Assembly (NCBI GenBank): GCA_024104275.1
Contig: JAGGHK010000008.1
Location: 1 to 64,000 of the forward strand
Direction: 5' to 3'
Length of the DNA stretch: 64,000 nucleotides
Source: Bifidobacterium sp.
GTDB taxonomy: Bacteria; Actinomycetota; Actinomycetes; Actinomycetales; Bifidobacteriaceae
The notes beneath the pieces are model-generated. The model ran no database searches and was not told where the DNA came from. It saw only the letters and a program-made list of their open reading frames with translations. Made by a program: the position numbers and the translations under genes. This document shows positions 8,217-15,136 of the stretch, piece after piece; the stretch's first letter is position 1; each line of letters begins with the position of its first letter.

Positions 8217-9875
8217 ATGGCAAAGAAACGCTATGCCATGGTCGCATCGTTCGCGGCCGCGTGTATGATGCTCGCCGGCTTCGGTGCCGGTACCGCGAAC
8301 GCCGCGGAGACCGTGCCGGCCGCCAAGGACGCACCTGCTACACAGCAGACATCGTCCAACGACGCCACTTCGACGAAGCAGCAGGCACCGTCGACCGACA
8401 AGACGGATGCAGCACAGGGCGAAGGCACCAAGGTTGACGTACGTCCGGCGACCGGCGATCAGTCGAAGAAGGCGGATGTCAAGGTTCAGCCTCAGACCCA
8501 GTCCGTGAAGCCTCAGCAGGGCGCTCCTAAGGCCATCCCACTGTCCAATCCGGTGCCTTCGACGCAGAGTGTTACTTTGCCGGATTCCGTCAGCATCTCC
8601 AATGTGCGTGTCAGCGATGTAGGGGCGCATACGGCCAATATCGCTTTCGATTACAACATCAAGCATACGGTAGAGCAGACTGACTCTAGCACAGGTGAAA
8701 CGCAAAGTAGGTACGTCGATTCGTATATGCCAGTGATTGACTTCCTTTATGTCTCAAACATGACGCCTGAGGCTACGGCGACCCAGGCTAGTGCCGAAAA
8801 TGATCCGGGCTACTATGAGGGTGATGACAGTTCGAATTCGGTGTCTGATGATAAGTTGGACGCCTCCAGTTATCAGCGTATCTACGGGTGGCATTCTGAT
8901 GATTGGTATCAGTTCACTACGGATTACAGCAAGAGCGTCAAAGTGGCATCAAACGTCCGATATAAGAACTTCTATCGTTATTATGATACCCAAAAAGTTA
9001 CCGAGGATATCAGTGGTACGCAGCAGATGACACTGCTTGGTCTGGACTCGTCCACCTCGTATGGCAACCGTAACGTTAATGCTAATGGTAAGGTACTGGA
9101 CAAGGCGAGCAATAGAAATATTGTTGCTGCGCATGCTCAGGAATTGGTTGCTCAGGGCAAGGCCGGTCAGCAAGTTAATACTGACATCATGATGCTGCGT
9201 GTCGGCATGCAAACCTCTGAATCGTCATGCACTGCTTTTGACGGTGGTGCCGGCTGTGGTAGTGGTTCAGGTGAGCATTTCGTCGATATTCCGGCTTTTG
9301 CTACGAAAGCCGAACCTCAGGCTCCTGCGAGTGGCGATTTGAATAACGGCAATAAGGGCGATGTGACCGCTCCTTCCAATCCCGTTGCTGGCTCTCCTTC
9401 GCGTATTTACATCAACAACCTTAGTGCGCAGTGCAAGGCAGATGTTGATGGTGAAAATACTCCGTCCTGCTTCTGGTCCGGCTATATCTATTCCAATCCG
9501 ACGCAGCTGACCGACCGGTCTGGCGCCCCGTATCTTGAAGTTCAGAAGGACGAGAAGGGCTATTACGTAGAGCCGTTGCTGCCGCGTGATAAGACCGGCG
9601 CGCACAAGATCGCGTTGTTTGATGAGAACGGTAATCTCGCGGCTTGGACGAAAGTGATGATTGCTGCTCCTCCTGCACCTGCACCTGCACCCACGCCAGC
9701 TCCTGCTCCTGCTCCCGGCAGCGGCAATACCGGCGACAACGGCAAGAAGAAGGCTGCGGATCCGAAGGGACAGCTGGCTGAGACCGGTTCCTCGGTGGCT
9801 GTGGTTGCGGCTGTGGCTGCTGTCTCGCTGATGGCTGCGGTTGGTGTCTCGCTGGCCCGTCGTCGTCAGAGGTAA
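8217..9875 (+). CDS. LAETG-anchored secreted surface protein
   Basis: A 552-residue cell-wall protein of unknown ligand. It has a signal peptide (basic MAKKR start, hydrophobic core, likely cut after TANAA near residue 30), a Gln/Thr/Ala-rich linker to about 110, and a globular region of about 120-480 without recognised motif. A proline-alanine wall-spanning stretch (PAPAPAPTPAPAPAP) is followed by the sorting signal LAETG (520-524), a hydrophobic helix and the tail RRRQR. A sortase would cut in LAETG and link the protein to peptidoglycan. The ATG at 8217 was chosen over an in-frame GTG at 8205 because GAGGAG sits just before it. A terminator follows at 9940. It may be an adhesin or a structural surface protein; nothing specific supports an enzyme. 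Confidence 0.85.
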   Translation: MAKKRYAMVASFAAACMMLAGFGAGTANAAETVPAAKDAPATQQTSSNDATSTKQQAPSTDKTDAAQGEGTKVDVRPATGDQSKKADVKVQPQTQSVKPQQGAPKAIPLSNPVPSTQSVTLPDSVSISNVRVSDVGAHTANIAFDYNIKHTVEQTDSSTGETQSRYVDSYMPVIDFLYVSNMTPEATATQASAENDPGYYEGDDSSNSVSDDKLDASSYQRIYGWHSDDWYQFTTDYSKSVKVASNVRYKNFYRYYDTQKVTEDISGTQQMTLLGLDSSTSYGNRNVNANGKVLDKASNRNIVAAHAQELVAQGKAGQQVNTDIMMLRVGMQTSESSCTAFDGGAGCGSGSGEHFVDIPAFATKAEPQAPASGDLNNGNKGDVTAPSNPVAGSPSRIYINNLSAQCKADVDGENTPSCFWSGYIYSNPTQLTDRSGAPYLEVQKDEKGYYVEPLLPRDKTGAHKIALFDENGNLAAWTKVMIAAPPAPAPAPTPAPAPAPGSGNTGDNGKKKAADPKGQLAETGSSVAVVAAVAAVSLMAAVGVSLARRRQR

Positions 9876-9939
9876 TCGTTGTGTTCGTTATGTCAATCGT
9901 CTTGTGACGGTGGCTGACGGCTGATGATTGATTGAATCA

Positions 9940-9987
9940 GTTCCCGGTAATTGCTCGTAAAAAACGAGTGGTTGCCGGGAACTTTTT
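9940..9987 (+). terminator. Intrinsic terminator after the LAETG surface protein
   Basis: GTTCCCGG at 9940 pairs with CCGGGAAC ending at 9982. The stem extends inward through TTGCTCG/CGAGTGG, and TTTTT follows. It lies about 65 bp past the stop. Confidence 0.8.
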
Positions 9988-10167
9988 ATATGCAAACGGC
10001 TTGATGCTGCGTTGGCTGGTTTGCGTTCCGTGAAGCTGGAAGCCTGACGAAAAGCGTGTGAGGATGAGGCGGAAGAGCTTCCGAAGCGGATGACAGGGGA
10101 GTTTTCGAGGAAGATGGCTGAGAGCGTTTGAAACGGACGGCTGTCTGGACTGTTGTTTACGGCTGGA

Positions 10168-11475
10168 TTACAGGCAGAAGGCGGCGTAGAGCGGCACGCT
10201 TTCGATGCTGTTTTCGTTTCCGAAGTTCTTGGTGGAGAGTCGGATGGCTCGTTGCGGCCGGTACTTGGACTTATAGACGTTGAGGCTGCGCGAGCGGACG
10301 TTGTCGGATGACTTGACTTCAAGCGGCGTGGCGGTGCGCAGTGACGCCGGGTCTCCGAGCGCGGCGACGAAATCCACTTCCGCATCGCTGTTGCTTCTCC
10401 AGTAGCGCAGGGTGTGGCCGCTTGTCGTGAGCGCTTGCGCCACATAGTTTTCAGTGAATGCGCCGAGGTTGAGCGAGCCGCGTAGCCGCGGGTTGAGCAA
10501 CGTTTCGACGGGCAGTTCGCTCATCGCGCCAAGCAGGCCGGTGTCGGCCATGTAGATTTTGAACGCCGAACGGTTCTCGTGCAGAGCGAGCGGAAGCTGG
10601 CCGGAAGTGATTTGTATGCAACGGTTCACCAGACCCGCGGTTTCCAGCCAGTCGAGCGCAAACGCGTATTGGCTTGCGCGTCCGCCGCTGTGGACGGTTT
10701 TGTATTGGAATTTGCGGTTTTCCTTGGCCAGTTGGGCGGGGGTGCTGTTGAACGCCTCGCGTATGCGGGCGGTTTCGGTGGGCGTGGCATATTTGGCCAT
10801 GTCGGCGACGTAAAGGTCGAGAATGTTGCGCTGTATGGTACGGATGCCGGGCCAATCGTGGCTGTCGGCGACGTAGGCGGCCACGGCTTCGGGCATGCCG
10901 CCGCAAAGCAGGTAGGCCCAGTAGCGGTCGAGCGCGTCGTCGTGGCGCACGTATTGTTCGGACAATTTGTATTGCGTTCGTATGCCGTCGCACATGGCCT
11001 CGTCGCCGAGCGCGAGCAAGAATTCATCGAAGCTCATCGGCCGCAACGTCATGGTTTCGACCTTGCCCACGGGCGCTGAGAACCCTTCGCGCTTGACAGC
11101 GACACCGAGCAGGCTTCCAGCGGCGATGACGAACGAGCCCGGCAGACTTTCATTGAAATATTTGAGGCTCGCCAGCGCACGGTTCGAGGCCTGGATCTCG
11201 TCGAGAATCACGAGCGTCTGGCTCGCGTCGATCGGCTTGCCTTGCACCTGGCCGAGTTTGCGCAGGACGGTTTTGGGATTGAGGTCACCGTCGAAGGCGC
11301 TGCGGGCGGCGGCATTGGCTTCGAGGTCGAAGTAGGCCATATCGGTGAACTCGTCGCGCCCGAAATGCCGGATGAGGTAGCTTTTGCCGGTCTGGCGGGC
11401 GCCGTAGACGAGCAGCGGCTTGCGCTCGCGGTTCCGCTTCCATGTGAGAAGCTGCTTGGTCGCGTTGCGATACAT
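10168..11475 (-). CDS. AAA-family ATPase with DUF4143 C-terminal domain (copy 1)
   Basis: A 435-residue cytosolic ATPase. The Walker A loop GARQTGKS is at 25-32, and Walker B is LVILDEIQ with the acidic pair at 92-93. A sensor-like AAGSLLGV follows. The C-terminal half is the DUF4143 region, ending with a restriction-nuclease-like fold pattern (SDAEVDFVAALGD followed by LEVKSSDNVRS). The family is widespread and its cellular role is unsettled. It is one of three paralogues here (also 12081 and 30885), which differ strongly in sequence. It has no partner gene in an operon. Its upstream region (11547-11620) holds a 32-bp-period repeat array unlike those before the other two copies. The ATG at 11475 precedes RNATKQLL, a usual family start. 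Confidence 0.85.
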   Translation of the reverse strand: MYRNATKQLLTWKRNRERKPLLVYGARQTGKSYLIRHFGRDEFTDMAYFDLEANAAARSAFDGDLNPKTVLRKLGQVQGKPIDASQTLVILDEIQASNRALASLKYFNESLPGSFVIAAGSLLGVAVKREGFSAPVGKVETMTLRPMSFDEFLLALGDEAMCDGIRTQYKLSEQYVRHDDALDRYWAYLLCGGMPEAVAAYVADSHDWPGIRTIQRNILDLYVADMAKYATPTETARIREAFNSTPAQLAKENRKFQYKTVHSGGRASQYAFALDWLETAGLVNRCIQITSGQLPLALHENRSAFKIYMADTGLLGAMSELPVETLLNPRLRGSLNLGAFTENYVAQALTTSGHTLRYWRSNSDAEVDFVAALGDPASLRTATPLEVKSSDNVRSRSLNVYKSKYRPQRAIRLSTKNFGNENSIESVPLYAAFCL

Positions 11476-11546
11476 ACTTTGCCCCCTGCTGCCGTAAGCC
11501 CGATTTACTTGTTCGTTTCGTATGTATTATAGCCGTTTACCGAAGT

Positions 11547-11620
11547 TATCTCCAAAAAAATGTAAGAAAATACATTTTTATCTCCAAAAAAATGTAAACT
11601 TCCACACTTTTCTGGAGATA
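11547..11620. repeat. Array upstream of DUF4143 copy 1: three elements at a 32-bp period
   Basis: TATCTCC begins at 11547 and 11579 (spacing 32). A third, inverted copy, GGAGATA, ends at 11620, where the next period would fall. The intervening AAAAATGTA/TACATTTTT forms a hairpin at about 11555-11578. The array is 70-145 bp upstream of the ATPase start, a position suited to operator sites. Confidence 0.6.
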
Positions 11621-11701
11621 AATAGAAAATAGGCACTGCGGCAAAGGCCGTTTGCAAGTCGACTGATTAAGTTTGATTTTCCGTTGCAATTACTGGGTTT
11701 T

Positions 11702-11790
11702 CACGTAATCAAAGGTATCGAAATGGCTCAGGATACACGGGATCAAGGGTATCGATACCGTTGAAAATACACGGAATCAAGGCGTGGGAT
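11702..11790. repeat. Three direct repeats at an exact 34-bp period
   Basis: The motif CACGGAATCAAGG (variants CACGTAATCAAAGG and CACGGGATCAAGGG) starts at 11702, 11736 and 11770. The first two also share GTATCGA downstream. The array sits in the 600-bp spacer between DUF4143 copies 1 and 2, where no gene is seen. Confidence 0.6.
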
Positions 11791-11839
11791 TTCCGGCACC
11801 GGTAAAGACGAGGTGGAATTGCGCATCTAAAAAACGTCA

Positions 11840-12077
11840 AGGTGCATAATTTTTACGCCAGCGTCGGAAATAGTATCGTTGCGACATTTTGGGCCGCTGG
11901 GCCTTGGTGAGTGGCTTAAAATGGCGGAAGTGCTGAGGTTGCGCCATTTTTGGGTCGCCAGCGTCGGAAAAGTGCATCTTGCGAGCGGCAAAGCGCACCT
12001 TTTTGACGGTGGAGTCAAAATAGTGCGCTTTGGGTGAGCTAACTTGCATATTTATGACGGTACCGTCAAAAACATGC
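11840..12077. repeat. Five palindromic units at a 50-51 bp period, 3' of DUF4143 copy 2
   Basis: The right halves of successive units (GTCGGAAA, GGCTTAAA, GTCGGAAA, GTCAAAAT, GTCAAAAA) start at about 11863, 11913, 11963, 12014 and 12065. The identical 14-mer GCCAGCGTCGGAAA is at 11857 and 11957, exactly 100 bp apart. Each unit is an imperfect palindrome; the clearest has TTTTGAC/GTCAAAA nested in GCGCAC/GTGCGC at about 11993-12027. The last unit ends at the stop codon of copy 2. Confidence 0.65.
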
Positions 12078-12080
12078 GCT

Positions 12081-13250
12081 CTAGTCGATGATCTGCTGCA
12101 GGTCGTGCAGGGAGAGCAGCCGGCCCCATTTGGTGTTGAACGATTGGTCGCCGCCGTAGACCACGATGCGGTGGTCCTTGTCGACGCCGAGGTCATCGCT
12201 CAGCTTGGTGATGTTGGCGAAGGCGTGTGAATCGTAGGTGGCTGAGGCCTTGATTTCTATGGCGTACTCGACTTCCCCGCTCTTTTCGATGATGAGGTCG
12301 ATTTCGGTGCGCGAATAGTCCCGCAAGTAATAGAGCGTCGGCGTGCGGCCGATTGCGTAGTAGCGCTTGATGATCTCGCTAACTACCGCGTTTTCGAACA
12401 GGGCTCCCCGCCGTTGGCTCAGCAGCAGCGCGCTAGGGCTGTCGATGTTGAGCAGATAGGCGGCCAGTCCGCTGTCGTAGAAGTAGAGTTTGGGTGTTTT
12501 GACAAGCCGCTTGCCGTAATTCTTGTAATACAGATAGAGGCGGAAGGCGATGAAGCTCGATTCCAGGATCGAAAGCCAGTCCTGCGCGGTCTTGTAATCG
12601 ATTCCCGAGTCCGTCGCAAGCGAGTTGACGCTAAGCATCTCGCCGGCACGCGAGGCGCACTGCGTGAGGAACCTGCGGAACGCGGAAAGTTTGCGCACCC
12701 CGAGTTCGTCGCGCACGTCGCGTTCGACGTAGGTGTCGATGTAGTTGGGGAAGTAGTCGGGCGGGTCGATGTGCTTGTCGTAAAGGCGCGGGTATCCGCC
12801 CTGCCATGTCCACGCGTCCATGGTCTTGGGGATGTCCTCGGCGGCGGTGAGTTCGGCGAAGGATAGTGGGAGCAGGTAAAGCACAGCGACTCGGCCGGCC
12901 AGCGATTGCGAGATGCTGTTGAGCAGGAGGAAATTCTGCGATCCGGAAAGGATGAATTGCCCGGGGCGTTGCCATCTATTGTCCACAATGCCCTGCAGAT
13001 AAGAGAAAAGTTCCGGGGTGTGTTGGGCTTCGTCGAAGATGACGTGGTCGTCATAGGTGTCGAGGAATCCTCGCATGTCCTGCTTGGCCAGCCGGTTGAC
13101 GTCCGGGTCTTCCATGGAAACGTAACGGAAGTCGGGGAACAGCTCGCGCAGCAGTGTCGTTTTCCCGCTCTGCCTCGTTCCGGTCAGCGAGATAATCGGG
13201 AATTTGGTGGCCATGTCGCGAATTTTATCGCTGATTGTCCGTGGTAACAT
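12081..13250 (-). CDS. AAA-family ATPase with DUF4143 C-terminal domain (copy 2)
   Basis: A 389-residue protein of the same family as the neighbour at 10168 but divergent. Walker A GTRQSGKT is at 24-31 and Walker B VIFDEAQH has its acidic pair at 73-74. The segment ILSGSQNFLL is sensor-like, and the C-terminal DUF4143 part ends with SRTEIDLIIEKSGE and YAIEIKAS, a nuclease-fold-like core. I chose the ATG at 13250 (MLPRTISDK), with GAGG about seven bases upstream; the frame runs 75 bp further up without a family-like sequence. It is bracketed by arrays: seven 23-bp repeats upstream and five 50-51-bp palindromes downstream. The role is unknown, and I see no toxin, nuclease or transposase partner. 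Confidence 0.85.
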   Translation of the reverse strand: MLPRTISDKIRDMATKFPIISLTGTRQSGKTTLLRELFPDFRYVSMEDPDVNRLAKQDMRGFLDTYDDHVIFDEAQHTPELFSYLQGIVDNRWQRPGQFILSGSQNFLLLNSISQSLAGRVAVLYLLPLSFAELTAAEDIPKTMDAWTWQGGYPRLYDKHIDPPDYFPNYIDTYVERDVRDELGVRKLSAFRRFLTQCASRAGEMLSVNSLATDSGIDYKTAQDWLSILESSFIAFRLYLYYKNYGKRLVKTPKLYFYDSGLAAYLLNIDSPSALLLSQRRGALFENAVVSEIIKRYYAIGRTPTLYYLRDYSRTEIDLIIEKSGEVEYAIEIKASATYDSHAFANITKLSDDLGVDKDHRIVVYGGDQSFNTKWGRLLSLHDLQQIID

Positions 13251-13285
13251 CGTTTGCCTCGTATTCTGCGGTTTTCTGCATGCTG

Positions 13286-13446
13286 CTCCATAAATTTTGA
13301 CATCTCTATTCCCGAACTTTAGCAAGCTCTACTCCAGAATTTTTGCAAGGCCTACTCCATAGATTTCGCTGGGGCTGCTTCCGAATTTTCCTTTGGTTCA
13401 CTCCATAGATTTTGCAGGATTTACTTTGGAATTTTCGCATGGCAAT
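13286..13446. repeat. Seven tandem repeats at an exact 23-bp period upstream of DUF4143 copy 2
   Basis: Consecutive 23-bp units start at 13286, 13309, 13332, 13355, 13378, 13401 and 13424 with no indel. The approximate consensus is CTCCATAGATTTTGCAAGG; units 2, 5 and 7 are more divergent (TTCCCGAAC, CTTCCGAAT, CTTTGGAAT). The array starts 36 bp before the ATPase start codon and fills most of the gap to the thioesterase gene. It is not coding in any frame I can support. Confidence 0.8.
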
Positions 13447-13488
13447 ACAGGAATTTCGAGAGAGGCGTTTGCGGAATCCGGCTCGTGG

Positions 13489-13854
13489 CTATTGGCGTTC
13501 GCGGACGGCTAATGTCACTGTCGAAACGCTCGTGAGCTTGCTGCCCATACGCACCTCCACGCGCCATGTTTGCAACGTTTTACCGACGTTTTCGGGGGTT
13601 GCGGTGGCGGTCAGCGTGCCGGACGTCACGGGGCGGAAATGATGCGTGCTGATGTCCACACCGACGGCGATATGAGAGGCGTCGAGCCGTGCCATGGCGC
13701 CCAAACTCGCGGCCTCCTCGGCCAAAACCGCGTTGACTCCGCCGTGCAGGATGCCAAACGGTTGTAGAACGTTTTCGGTAACCGGCAATGTTAAAATGAC
13801 TTTTGACCGCGAGATTTCCTGTTGTTTGATGCCCAGATAATTCGCAAGTGACAT
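13489..13854 (-). CDS. Hotdog-fold thioesterase, PaaI / DHNA-CoA hydrolase type
   Basis: A 121-residue single-domain hotdog protein that would hydrolyse an aromatic acyl-CoA. The family signature FGILHGGVNAVLAEEAAS (33-50) holds the HGG turn and the likely catalytic acid at 46 or 47. The ending TWRVEV...VSTVTLAV is typical. I favour the start MSLANYLGI at 13854, with GAGG nine bases upstream and the usual family beginning. An in-frame ATG seven codons earlier (13875) directly follows GAGGTGA and is possible. The gene is divergent from menB across a 138-bp spacer. This suggests it is the DHNA-CoA thioesterase that acts right after MenB in menaquinone synthesis, but a general aromatic thioesterase cannot be excluded. 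Confidence 0.8.
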   Translation of the reverse strand: MSLANYLGIKQQEISRSKVILTLPVTENVLQPFGILHGGVNAVLAEEAASLGAMARLDASHIAVGVDISTHHFRPVTSGTLTATATPENVGKTLQTWRVEVRMGSKLTSVSTVTLAVRERQ

Positions 13855-13992
13855 GATACCGAACCTCGCATTCACCTCGATAACTTCATATCTTTACGTC
13901 ATACGGCCAAACGTATCGCCGACGAGCGCGTGCTCGGTTGCGACGTGTCGGTCGTATGGAGCTGTGACATGACGTATCCATAAGGAGCCACC

Positions 13993-14850
13993 ATGACAGC
14001 GAGCCAGAACGTTGAGCACCGGTCAGACCGGCAGCAGCGCACGTTCGAGACCGTCAAAACGTATGACGAAATACTGTTTGAACGGCTCGAGCATATAGCC
14101 AAAATTACCATCAATCGGCCCGAGAAGCGAAACGCTTTCACGCCGAAAACCATCGAGAAGCTGATCGATGCCTTTACCATCTGCCGCGATGACGCGACGA
14201 TCGGCGTCATCATTTTCACCGGCGCGGGCGATCTCGCCTTTTCGTCGGGCGGCGACCAGGGCGTGCGCGGCAACGGCGGCTACGTCGGCAGCGACCACGT
14301 CGCGCGCCTGAACGTGCTTGATTTGCAGCACCTCATCCGCATCATCCCGAAGCCTGTCATCGCGATGGTCAAGGGCTGGTCGGTCGGCGGCGGCAACGTG
14401 TTGCAGCTGGTCTGCGACCTGACGATCGCGGCAGACAACGCCAAGTTCGGCCAGACCGGGCCCAAAGTCGGCAGCTTCGACGCGGGCTACGGCCCTGGCC
14501 TGCTCGCTGACGTGATCGGCCAGAAGCGCGCGAAGGAAGTCTGGTTCCTGGGCCACTTCTACACGGCCGAAGAGGCCCTGCAGATGGGCTGGATCAACAA
14601 GGTCGTGCCGCTCGCCGACATCGAAACCGAGACGCTCAAGTGGTGCGACGAGCTCTTGACCAAGTCGCCCATGGCCCTGCGTTTCATCAAGGCCTCCATG
14701 AACGCGGCGACCGACGGGCTCGCCGGCCTGCAGCAGCTCGGCGGCGACGCGACGATGCTCTTCTACACCACCGACGAGGCGAAGGAAGGCCGCGACGCCT
14801 TCAACCAGAAGCGCAAGCCCAATTTCGACCAGTTCCCGAAGTTCCCGTGA
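13993..14850 (+). CDS. menB: 1,4-dihydroxy-2-naphthoyl-CoA synthase
   Basis: A crotonase-fold enzyme that closes the second ring of the naphthoquinone nucleus from o-succinylbenzoyl-CoA. At 285 residues it has the normal length. MenB-specific sequence includes [10 protein letters not shown] (84-93), [12 protein letters not shown] (105-116), [15 protein letters not shown] (120-134), [17 protein letters not shown] (141-157), VGSFDAGYG (159-167) and the ending [13 protein letters not shown]. Gly156 in GQTGP matches the bicarbonate-dependent class. The ATG at 13993 has AAGGAG about eight bases upstream. Ordinary enoyl-CoA hydratases lack the SGGDQ and GQTGP blocks, so the call is firm. No other men gene is in the window. 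In bifidobacteria, usually thought not to make menaquinone, an isolated menB-thioesterase pair is notable. Confidence 0.93.
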   Translation: MTASQNVEHRSDRQQRTFETVKTYDEILFERLEHIAKITINRPEKRNAFTPKTIEKLIDAFTICRDDATIGVIIFTGAGDLAFSSGGDQGVRGNGGYVGSDHVARLNVLDLQHLIRIIPKPVIAMVKGWSVGGGNVLQLVCDLTIAADNAKFGQTGPKVGSFDAGYGPGLLADVIGQKRAKEVWFLGHFYTAEEALQMGWINKVVPLADIETETLKWCDELLTKSPMALRFIKASMNAATDGLAGLQQLGGDATMLFYTTDEAKEGRDAFNQKRKPNFDQFPKFP

Positions 14851-14858
14851 TCGATACC

Positions 14859-14874
14859 TCTTGGCGCGCCAAGA
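14859..14874. repeat. 16-bp perfect palindrome after menB
   Basis: TCTTGGCGCGCCAAGA is a perfect palindrome nine bp past the menB stop. It lacks a T tract, so it is a weak terminator candidate. Its core TTGGCGCGCCAA also occurs at 3644-3655, suggesting a shared protein-binding site or repeat. From here to 15136 no gene is seen, apart from a doubtful 15-codon ORF at 15109. Confidence 0.4.
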
Positions 14875-15136
14875 AGCCCACATTCTGACATTTAACTCAG
14901 TATTTTCAACATTTTAGACATCAATATACAAACTGTTTAATTCATGAGCCGTCATGTGCTGAAAAGATAATAGTAAATGTTTTGAGCGAATGCGCTTTAC
15001 AAAGGGTTTATGCCAAAACGGCGTTTACGGAAAGAGAAGGGAAGGTCTTTTCGTGTCATAACGCACGTGCCGTGAGGTTCTAATTCGTAAGGCCAGGGGA
15101 GTGAAGATATGAAGTGGTTTGAGGGGACACGGAACG

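Noticed and set aside
7862-8437. 191-codon ORF before the LAETG surface protein
   Set aside because: It overlaps the real gene in another frame and its product has no sensible composition or motif.
12414-12866. Plus-strand ORFs over the DUF4143 genes
   Set aside because: They are antisense shadows of well-supported ATPase genes.
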